Positions 29,104 through 35,234 of a stretch of DNA of 35,234 nt are shown in pieces. The DNA lies in the NCBI GenBank assembly GCA_004143945.1, contig SEHB01000015.1, positions 1 to 35,234 on the forward strand. Reading direction: 5' to 3'. Position numbers and translations under genes: made by a program. Each line of letters begins with the position of its first letter. Position 1 is the first letter of the stretch. The notes under the pieces are model-generated. The model worked only from the letters and a program-made list of their open reading frames with translations. It did no database searches and was not told the origin of the DNA. Source of the DNA: Lysobacteraceae bacterium. Its GTDB lineage: Bacteria > Pseudomonadota > Gammaproteobacteria > Xanthomonadales > Rhodanobacteraceae.

Positions 29104-30693
29104 ATGACGACCGCCACCACCGAGTTGCCCGCCTCCGACGGCAGGATGCCGAGGCAGATCCCCTTCATCATCGGCAACGAGGCGTGCGAGCGTTTCAGCT
29201 TCTACGGGATGCGCAACATCCTGACGCCGTTCCTGATCAGCTCGCTGCTGCTGTACGCGCCCGAAGCCGAGCGGGCCGGCATCGCGAAGGACGTCTTCCA
29301 TACCTTCGTCATCGGCGTCTACTTCTTCCCGCTGCTCGGCGGCTGGCTTTCGGACCGCTTCTTCGGCAAGTACGACACGGTGCTGTGGCTTTCGCTCGTC
29401 TACTGCGCTGGCCATGCGCTGCTCGCGATCTTCGAGGACAACCGCGTCGGCTTCTACAGCGGCCTGTTCCTGATCGCCCTGGGGTCAGGCGGCATCAAGC
29501 CCCTGGTATCGGCCTTCGTCGGCGACCAGTTCGACCAGGGCAACAAGCACCTCGCGAAGATCGTCTACGACGCGTTCTACTGGACGATCAACTTCGGTTC
29601 GTTCTTCGCGTCCCTGCTGATGCCGATCTTCCTGCGCGAGTACGGCGCCTCGATCGCGTTCGGGATCCCGGGCGCGCTGATGTTCGTCGCGACCGTGATC
29701 TTCTGGGCCGGTCGCCGCAAGTACGTGATCGTGCCGCCGACGCCGCCGAATCCCGATTCGCTGCTGCGCGTCGCGCGCACCGCGTTGCTCGCGCGTGCGC
29801 CAGGCCGCGGTCGTCCCGGCCTCGGCGTCGCGGTCGCCGGCGCGCTCGCCGCGCTGGTCGCGCTCGCCTGGCTGGTGCGCTCGGATTTCGTGATCGCGGT
29901 GCTCGTCGCGCTCGGCCTCCTGATCGCGGCAGGCGGCTTCGGTGCATCGATGCAGCTCGAGCGCGCGCGCGGTCGGCATCCCGATGCCGCGGTCGACGGC
30001 GTGCGGGCGGTGCTGCGCATCCTCATCGTGTTCGCGCTGGTCACGCCGTTCTGGTCGCTGTTCGACCAGAAGGCATCGACCTGGATCATCCAGGGCAGCG
30101 CGATGCGCATGCCGCACGACGCCTGGTGGTGGCCGAGCTGGCTGGTGAAATCACCCGCGCAGATGCAGGCGCTCAATCCGATCATGGTGATGCTGCTGAT
30201 CCCGTTCAACAACCTCGTGCTCTATCCCGCGCTGCGGCGCTTCGGGATCGAGGTGACCGCGCTGCGACGCATGGGTTTCGGCATCGCGTTCTCGGGATTC
30301 GCGTGGATCATCGCGGGCCTGATCCAGTTGCAGATCGACGGCGGCGACCCGGTCTCGATCGCATGGCAGGCGCTGCCTTACCTGCTGCTCACGTTCGGCG
30401 AGGTGCTGGTGTCGGCCACGGGGCTCGAGTTCGCCTACAGCCAGGCGCCGCCTTCGATGAAGGGCGCGATCATGAGCTTCTGGCTGCTGTCGGTGTCCTA
30501 CGGCAACCTCTGGGTGCTGATGACGAACGCCGCGGTGCGCAACGACGCCGTGACCGAACGCATCGCGCAGTCGGGCGTCGGCGAGAACGCTTTCCTGATG
30601 TTCTTCTTCGCGGCGTTCGCGTTCGCGGCATCGCTGGTGTTCGCGCTGTATGCGCGGCGCTACCCGATGCAGGATTACTACCGCGCGGCGTGA
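29104..30693 (+). CDS. POT (PTR2) family proton-coupled oligopeptide transporter
   Basis: 529 residues, inner membrane, major facilitator fold. POT proteins import di- and tripeptides with protons. The signature E-x-x-E-R-F-x-[YF]-Y-G is present at residues 26-35 (EACERFSFYG), the proton-coupling motif on helix 1. GSGGIKPLVSAFVGDQFDQG on the cytoplasmic side of helix 4-5 matches PTR2 signature 1. The FWSLFDQKASTW region after the central loop is the helix 7 motif, and the ending LPYLLLTFGEVLVSATGLEFAYSQAP is also typical. Twelve or more hydrophobic segments are visible, with a polar linker at about residues 220-245. The ATG at 29104 has GAGGACC upstream as a weak Shine-Dalgarno. Confidence 0.93.
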   Translation: MTTATTELPASDGRMPRQIPFIIGNEACERFSFYGMRNILTPFLISSLLLYAPEAERAGIAKDVFHTFVIGVYFFPLLGGWLSDRFFGKYDTVLWLSLVYCAGHALLAIFEDNRVGFYSGLFLIALGSGGIKPLVSAFVGDQFDQGNKHLAKIVYDAFYWTINFGSFFASLLMPIFLREYGASIAFGIPGALMFVATVIFWAGRRKYVIVPPTPPNPDSLLRVARTALLARAPGRGRPGLGVAVAGALAALVALAWLVRSDFVIAVLVALGLLIAAGGFGASMQLERARGRHPDAAVDGVRAVLRILIVFALVTPFWSLFDQKASTWIIQGSAMRMPHDAWWWPSWLVKSPAQMQALNPIMVMLLIPFNNLVLYPALRRFGIEVTALRRMGFGIAFSGFAWIIAGLIQLQIDGGDPVSIAWQALPYLLLTFGEVLVSATGLEFAYSQAPPSMKGAIMSFWLLSVSYGNLWVLMTNAAVRNDAVTERIAQSGVGENAFLMFFFAAFAFAASLVFALYARRYPMQDYYRAA

Positions 30694-30791
30694 TGCCGTT
30701 TGTGATCGTGGTGCACGCCGACACGCGGCTGCGCACCACCCGCGGCTGCGTGGCGGTGACGTGCCTTGTCCGGATGCTTCGCGCAAGGAGC

Positions 30792-30917
30792 TCGGGGCTG
30801 AAGCCCCTCCCACAGCAGCATCGCCAGTGTCGTCGAGGCTGGCAATCGCCGTGTCGTGGGAGGGACTTCAGTCCCGATGGATCAGGCGAAGAACTCGGGG
30901 CTGAAGCCCCTCCCACA
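30792..30917. repeat. Cluster of three REP-like palindromes
   Basis: Copies A (30792-30814) and C (30895-30917) read TCGGGGCTGAAGCCCCTCC and on to CACA; copy B (30856-30877) is inverted and reads GTGGGAGGGACTTCAGTCCC then GA. Each centres on a 6-bp stem, GGGGCT/AGCCCC in A and C, and GGGACT/AGTCCC in B. The G-C to A-T change in B occurs in both arms, so pairing is kept. The A-inverted B-C layout is typical of REP/BIME clusters moved by REP-associated transposases. It lies between the convergent POT and DUF4870 genes. Confidence 0.88.
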
Positions 30918-30961
30918 AGGCTCGCCGCGGCTTGCCCCCATCCTGCCTTGTCGGCGTGGGG

Positions 30962-31390
30962 TCAGCTCACGAGGCGCAGCGTGAACGGGTAGCGGTACGC
31001 GGTACCTTCATGCGCCTTGATCGCGGCGACGATCGTGAGCACGATCCATGCGACGAAGAGCAGCGCACCAACCGGCCAGGTCAGCACCACGCCGATGCCG
31101 AACGTGATGATCGTGAGGATCACGAGTCCGGCGAACACGATCGCGAGCGTGATGTTGAAGTTCAGCGCTTCCCTCGCCTGCTCGGCCGCGAACGGCATCG
31201 TGTCGCGCTTCACCAGCCACACGACCAGTGGTCCGAGCACGCAGCCGATCACCGTGACGAACGCGCTGAACGCGGACAGGTGGGCGATCATCGCCCAGGT
31301 GCGTTCCTCGCTCGATTGCGTGACCGGCAGCGGCGCTTCTGGCAACGGCTGCGGCTGCGGCTGCGGGGTGACGGTGTCATTCTCGTTCAT
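30962..31390 (-). CDS. DUF4870 membrane protein
   Basis: 142 residues. The N-terminus is polar with a Gln-Pro tandem (QPQPQPLP, residues 10-17) coded by a short CAG/CCG repeat. Residue 28 onwards carries the DUF4870 pattern: EERTWAMIAHLSAFSAFVTVIG, then the helix-loop FVTVIGCVLGPLVVWLVKRD, then FAAEQAREALNFNITLAI. Three hydrophobic helices are visible at about 34-60, 80-100 and 105-125. DUF4870 proteins are small membrane proteins of unknown function. It lies on the minus strand, 131 bases downstream of pmbA, and could be co-transcribed with it. Confidence 0.88.
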   Translation of the reverse strand: MNENDTVTPQPQPQPLPEAPLPVTQSSEERTWAMIAHLSAFSAFVTVIGCVLGPLVVWLVKRDTMPFAAEQAREALNFNITLAIVFAGLVILTIITFGIGVVLTWPVGALLFVAWIVLTIVAAIKAHEGTAYRYPFTLRLVS

Positions 31391-31521
31391 GGCGATCCTC
31401 CTGCGGATGGCGCGGCCACGATCGCGCCATGCACGGCGCAGGTCAACCGCTGGAAGTCACGCCGACTTCCCGCATGCACCGTGCGTTCATGCACGGCGCG
31501 ACGCCGCATCGGCGCGTGCGC

Positions 31522-32880
31522 TCAACCTTCGCCCGCGATGGCCATCCGCTCGAGCAGGATCGAACCGGTGAGGATGTGCGAGCGCGGATCGACGTCGGAG
31601 CCGACCGCGACGACGTTGCGGTACATCTCGCGCAGGTTGCCCGCAATCGTGATCTCCTCGACCGGGTGCACGATCTCGCCGCGCTCGACCCAGAAACCGC
31701 TGGCGCCGCGCGAATAGTCACCGGTCACGAGCGAGACGCCCTGCCCCATGAGTTCGGTGACGAGCAGCCCGGTACCCATGCCCTTCATCAACGCGCGCAG
31801 GTCCTGTGCACCCGGCTGCACGACGATGTTCTGCACGCCGCCCGCGTTGCCGGTCGAACGCAGCCCGAGCTTGCGCGCGGAATAGCTGCCGAGGATATAG
31901 CGCGCGAGCACGCCGTCCCGCACGAGGTCGGAGTCCCGCGTCGCCACGCCTTCGGAATCGAACGCGGTCGAGCCGTGCCCGCGCAGGATGTGCGGGCGCT
32001 CGACGATCTGCATCCATGACGGAAACACCGGCTGCCCGAGCTGGTCCAGCAGGAAGCTCGCGCGCCGGTACAACGCGCCGCCACTCGCGGCCGAAAGGAA
32101 ATGCCCGACGAGGCTGCGCGCGACTTCCGGCACGAACAGCACCGGGCATTCGCGCGTGCCGAGGCTGCGCGCGCCGAGCCGCGCGAGCGTGCGCTCGGCC
32201 GCCTTGCGCCCGATCGAGGCGGGATCGGCGAAATCGCCGGCATGCCGCACCGCGTCGTACCAGTAGTCACGCTGCATGCCGCTCGCATCCTCCGCGATCA
32301 ACGCGACCGACAGCGAGTGGCTGGTCGAGCGTTCGGTGCCGAGGAAGCCGAGTGAGTTCGCGTACGCGGTCAGCGAGGCGCCGACCTGCACGGCCGAACC
32401 ATCGGAGTTGTCGATGCGCGCATCGAAGCTGCGGCCGGCGTCCTCGATCTCGATGCCGAGCCGGATCGCTTCCTCGGGCGTGATGTCCCAGGGATGCCAG
32501 AGGTCGAGGTCGGGGATTTCCCGGGCGAGGAGTTCCTCTTCGGCAAGGCCGTTGGCCGGATCCTCTTCGGTGTGGCGCGCGATCGCGCAGGCATGCTCGA
32601 CCGTGAGTTCGATCGACTTCGGATCGAGGTCGGCGGTGTTGGCCGATCCCTTGCGGCGACCGAAATACACCGTGACCGCGACGCCGCGGTCGCGCGTGTG
32701 CTCGACCGTTTCGACTTCACCGAGCCGCACGCCCACGCTGAGGCCGAGGTCGATGCTGGCCGCGACGTCGGCCTCGCTCGCGCCCTTGGCGCGCGCGAGC
32801 CGGATCACGTCCTGCGCGATCGCGGAAAGACGGTCGAGGTCGGCGGAACTGGTATCTTTGTCGGTCACGATGGCAGTCAC
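31522..32880 (-). CDS. pmbA: Metallopeptidase complex subunit PmbA (TldE)
   Basis: 452 residues (Escherichia coli, 450). PmbA/TldE pairs with TldD to form a cytoplasmic peptidase that trims peptides such as the microcin B17 leader and degrades the CcdA antitoxin. It lacks the TldD metal motif, as expected of the partner. VEHTRDRGVAVTVYFGRRKGSANT, SGMQRDYWYDAVRH and LGTRECPVLFVPEVARSLVGHFLSA are family-type blocks. I start at the GTG at 32880, because AGGAAG lies upstream; the longer open frame is an antisense shadow of yjgA. A GTG at 32868 is an alternative. It is divergent from yjgA with 24 bases between starts. Confidence 0.95.
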   Translation of the reverse strand: MTAIVTDKDTSSADLDRLSAIAQDVIRLARAKGASEADVAASIDLGLSVGVRLGEVETVEHTRDRGVAVTVYFGRRKGSANTADLDPKSIELTVEHACAIARHTEEDPANGLAEEELLAREIPDLDLWHPWDITPEEAIRLGIEIEDAGRSFDARIDNSDGSAVQVGASLTAYANSLGFLGTERSTSHSLSVALIAEDASGMQRDYWYDAVRHAGDFADPASIGRKAAERTLARLGARSLGTRECPVLFVPEVARSLVGHFLSAASGGALYRRASFLLDQLGQPVFPSWMQIVERPHILRGHGSTAFDSEGVATRDSDLVRDGVLARYILGSYSARKLGLRSTGNAGGVQNIVVQPGAQDLRALMKGMGTGLLVTELMGQGVSLVTGDYSRGASGFWVERGEIVHPVEEITIAGNLREMYRNVVAVGSDVDPRSHILTGSILLERMAIAGEG

Positions 32881-32904
32881 TGCTGTTCTTCCTGGTATCC
32901 GCTG

Positions 32905-33435
32905 ATGCACGACCCGTACGACGACGGCCCGCTCGATGAACGGCTGGAACCCAGCCGCAGCCAGTTGCGCCGCGAGGCGCTCGATGTGTTCAAGCTCGCC
33001 GAAGCGCTCGCGGCATCGAGCGAGGCGCAGCTTGCGCGCGTGCCGCTCGAGGACGAACTGCGCGAGGAGGTGCGACGCACGCGCGCGACCACCTCGCACA
33101 TCGCGCGCAAGCGCCAGACGCAATTCCTCGCCAAGCAGATGCGCAAGCTCGACGCGGACGCGATCGAGGCGATCCGCACCGCGCTCGGCACCGACCGCGA
33201 CAAGGCGCATCGCGAAACCGCCGCGATGCACCGCGTCGAAACCTGGCGCGAGCGCCTGATCAACGAAGGCGACGAGGCGCTGGCCGAGCTGCTCTCGCTG
33301 CACCCCGGCGCCGACCGCCAGCACCTGCGCCAGCTCGCGCGCAACGCGCAGGCCGAGCGCAAGGCGGACAAGCCGCCGCACGCGTTCCGCGAACTGTTCC
33401 GCGAGCTGCGCGGGCTGTTCGACGCCGATAGCTGA
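32905..33435 (+). CDS. yjgA: DUF615 ribosome-associated protein YjgA
   Basis: 176 residues, highly charged and helical. YjgA/DUF615 (DarP) is a small protein that associates with the 50S ribosomal subunit and is thought to help its late assembly. The opening EPSRSQLRREALDVFKLAEAL matches the family, as do FLAKQMRKLDADAI and LHPGADRQHLRQLARNAQAER. A family ending FRELFRELRGLF is present. The frame is open upstream to 32494, but the ATG at 32905 gives the family N-terminus. It faces pmbA divergently and converges on tldD. Confidence 0.94.
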   Translation: MHDPYDDGPLDERLEPSRSQLRREALDVFKLAEALAASSEAQLARVPLEDELREEVRRTRATTSHIARKRQTQFLAKQMRKLDADAIEAIRTALGTDRDKAHRETAAMHRVETWRERLINEGDEALAELLSLHPGADRQHLRQLARNAQAERKADKPPHAFRELFRELRGLFDADS

Positions 33436-33540
33436 CCGCCGCTGCATCGGCGCCGCGGCGCGCGACTTCGATGTCCGTGCCCCGCCTCGCCGCCACGCGT
33501 CGAGCCATCTGCGCGACTCCGGCGCGCATGCACGCGCACC

Positions 33541-34983
33541 TCAGACCGCCGTCCCGCCCACCGTCATCGCATCGATGCGCAGGGTCGGCTGGCCGACGCC
33601 GACCGGCACGCTCTGGCCGTCCTTGCCGCAGACGCCGACGCCTTCGTCGAGCTCGAGGTCGTTGCCGATCATCGACACGCGCTTGAGCACTTCCGCTCCG
33701 GAGCCGATCAGCGTCGCGCCCTTGACCGGTCGCGTCACCTTGCCGTCCTCGATCAGGTACGCCTCGCTCGCCGAGAACGTGAACTTGCCGTTGGTGATGT
33801 CGACCTGCCCGCCGCCGAAATTCACGGCGTAGAGGCCGCGCTTGACCGAGGCGATGATCTCGCCCGGGTCGCGCTCGCCCGGCAACATGTAGGTATTGGT
33901 CATGCGCGGCATCGGCAGGTGCGCGAACGACTCGCGACGCCCGTTGCCGGTCGGCGCCATGCCCATCAGGCGCGCATTGAGCTTGTCCTGCATGTAGCCC
34001 TTCATCACGCCGTTCTCGATCAGCATGGTGCAGCCCGAAGGCGTGCCTTCGTCATCGATGCTCAGCGATCCGCGCCGACCCGCGAGCGTGCCGTCGTCGA
34101 CGACGGTGACGCCGTCTGCGGCCACCTTTTCGCCGAGCATGCCCGCGAACGCGGAGGTTTCCTTGCGGTTGAAATCGCCTTCGAATCCGTGGCCGATCGC
34201 TTCGTGCAGCAGCACGCCGGGCCAGCCCGGCCCGAGCACCACGGGCATCGTGCCGGCCGGCGCGGGCACCGCTTCGAGGTTGACCAGCGCCGCGCGCACG
34301 GCTTCGCGCGCGAACGCGTGCGCGCGGCCGTTGCGCAGGAGTTCCGGAAATCCGTAGCGGCCGCCGCCGCCGCTGCTGCCGGACTCGCGCCGGCCATCCT
34401 GTTCGGCGATGACCTGCACGTTCATGCGCACGAGCGGACGCACGTCCGCGGCGAGCGTTCCATCCGAGTGAGCGACGAGCACGGTATCGAGCGCTGCCGC
34501 GATGCTGACGACGACCTGCTTCACGCGCGGGTCGGCTGCACGGCACGTGGCATCCACTTCGCGCAGCACCGCGATCTTGTCCTCGTTGGCCAGCGAATCG
34601 ATCGGATCGATCGCGGGGTACAACGCATGTGCGCTCGCGATCGCGAGCGGCCGCCCGGTCCCGTTGGCGCCCGCGTGCGCGATCGCGCGCGCCGATCCCG
34701 CGGCTTCGAGCAGTGCCGGCAGCACGATCTCGTCCGAGTAGGCGAAACCGGTCTTCTCGCCCGACAGCGCGCGCACGCCGACGCCCTGTTCGATCGAATG
34801 CGATCCGTCCTTGACGATGCCGTCCTCGAGCACCCACGACTCCGTGCGCGAATGCTGGAAGTAGAGATCGGCCGCGTCGATCGCTGGACCCATCAGCCGG
34901 GCGAACACGCCGTCGAGGTCGGAGGTCGACAATCCGCCCGGGCGCAGCAACTGGTGTTCGGCGTGGCTGATGAGCGTGCTCAT
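33541..34983 (-). CDS. tldD: Metalloprotease TldD
   Basis: 480 residues (Escherichia coli, 481). TldD is the metal-binding catalytic subunit of the TldD-TldE complex. The zinc motif HExxxH reads [12 protein letters not shown]260, E261 and H264. VGVCGKDGQ near the C-terminus supplies the third zinc-ligand region (a Cys). [22 protein letters not shown] and [31 protein letters not shown] are other family blocks, cited as key segments. The start is the ATG at 34983; the open frame runs to 35046 without family match. It converges on yjgA, with 105 bases between the stops. Confidence 0.96.
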   Translation of the reverse strand: MSTLISHAEHQLLRPGGLSTSDLDGVFARLMGPAIDAADLYFQHSRTESWVLEDGIVKDGSHSIEQGVGVRALSGEKTGFAYSDEIVLPALLEAAGSARAIAHAGANGTGRPLAIASAHALYPAIDPIDSLANEDKIAVLREVDATCRAADPRVKQVVVSIAAALDTVLVAHSDGTLAADVRPLVRMNVQVIAEQDGRRESGSSGGGGRYGFPELLRNGRAHAFAREAVRAALVNLEAVPAPAGTMPVVLGPGWPGVLLHEAIGHGFEGDFNRKETSAFAGMLGEKVAADGVTVVDDGTLAGRRGSLSIDDEGTPSGCTMLIENGVMKGYMQDKLNARLMGMAPTGNGRRESFAHLPMPRMTNTYMLPGERDPGEIIASVKRGLYAVNFGGGQVDITNGKFTFSASEAYLIEDGKVTRPVKGATLIGSGAEVLKRVSMIGNDLELDEGVGVCGKDGQSVPVGVGQPTLRIDAMTVGGTAV

Positions 34984-35180
34984 GTCGATGCGGCGACCTC
35001 GTGGTTCGGCAGGGCCACGCGACGAACGGCCGCGTGTCGGCGCCATCGGTGACCTTGTATATCAATGGCTTGGAGGTGGAACTTGCAGCACTCGGCACGG
35101 CGCGGAGCGCCGACCCTGGAGGGGCCGCGTGACCCGGAAATGGGGGCGCGCATGCTGGCCTACAACCGGCGACGACGCAA

Positions 35181-35234
35181 TCAGGCGGGTTCCGGCAGCC
35201 TGTCGATCGAGGTCGCGGGCGGGCGCATCCTCGA
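35181..35234 (-). CDS. Possible C-terminal end of a minus-strand gene (truncated by window edge)
   Basis: On the minus strand a frame ends at a TGA at 35183-35181 and reads ...TSIDRLPEPA. Position upstream of tldD, where yhdP lies in many gammaproteobacteria, and the short Pro/Leu-rich tail make a gene end possible. Eighteen codons are too few to name a family. The plus strand also has an open frame from an ATG at 35065 to the edge, and a GTG frame at 35049-35129 reading [12 protein letters not shown]; neither is compelling. I give this low weight. Confidence 0.3.
   Translation of the reverse strand, partial: SRMRPPATSIDRLPEPA

Noticed and set aside
30787-30920. CRISPR-like repeat-spacer layout of the three palindromes
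   Set aside because: Only three units, one inverted, with unequal spacing and no cas genes; REP-type elements explain them.
28719-30992. 757-codon plus-strand frame overlapping the POT transporter and the REP cluster
   Set aside because: It is Arg/Pro/Ala-rich, lacks membrane helices and runs through the REP palindromes; the transporter frame is the real one.
31522-33447. Long frame that would fuse pmbA to an N-terminal extension
   Set aside because: The extra 189 codons are the antisense of yjgA; PmbA of normal length starts at the GTG at 32880.

Overview
The window looks like a stretch of chromosome from a high-GC gammaproteobacterium, most likely of the order Lysobacterales (Xanthomonadales). 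This is inferred from several things: very high GC with GC-ending codons, a miaA-hfq-hflX-hflK-hflC-yjeT-purA cluster, a lone gcvP behind a glycine riboswitch, a tldD/yjgA/pmbA cluster, GGGATTC tandem repeats, and GGGACTTCAGTCCC-type palindromes that I remember as common in that group. Almost everything is core metabolism or housekeeping. I see no prophage, transposase, integron, CRISPR array, toxin-antitoxin pair or biosynthetic cluster.

Layout. 1-2.5 kb: the end of an unknown gene and its terminator, a 400-base stretch without a gene, a DoxX-like membrane protein, RNase T (rnt) and a small zinc-ribbon protein. 2.5-7.3 kb: the phosphate operon pstS-pstC-pstA-pstB-phoU behind a candidate Pho box with an 11-base phase. 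7.3-10.5 kb, minus strand: rnr-rlmB. 10.6-10.9 kb: tRNA-Leu(CAG) with its own promoter and terminator. 10.9-12.4 kb: a DUF4124-like exported protein, a coiled-coil/HTH protein and a small helical protein. 12.5-15.7 kb: tandem glycine riboswitch and gcvP. 16-17.6 kb: a second small helical protein, paralogous to the first, and a seven-repeat FG-GAP beta-propeller protein with no signal peptide. 17.8-24.9 kb, minus strand: a response regulator, miaA, hfq, hflX, hflK, hflC, yjeT, purA. 25.4-30.7 kb, plus strand: tdh, tilS, xseB, ispA and a POT-family transporter. 30.8-30.9 kb: a cluster of three REP-like palindromes. 31-35 kb: a DUF4870 protein, pmbA, yjgA and tldD, then an unresolved edge.

How the genes work together. 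PstSCAB imports phosphate and PhoU couples transport to PhoR/PhoB signalling; phoBR are not in the window. The glycine riboswitch makes gcvP responsive to glycine, and tdh starts the threonine-to-glycine route, so two glycine-linked enzymes are present. Rnr, RlmB, RNase T, TilS, MiaA, Hfq and the ribosome-associated GTPase HflX form a dense RNA maturation and decay set. HflK/HflC control the membrane protease FtsH. TldD and PmbA (TldE) form a peptidase complex.

The most interesting points are the paralogous small helical proteins either side of gcvP, a probable CTG start for hflX, the Pho-box array, a membrane-helix-like N-terminus on the response regulator, the cytoplasmic FG-GAP propeller, and several candidate leaderless promoters. 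I found no convincing new multi-gene system.
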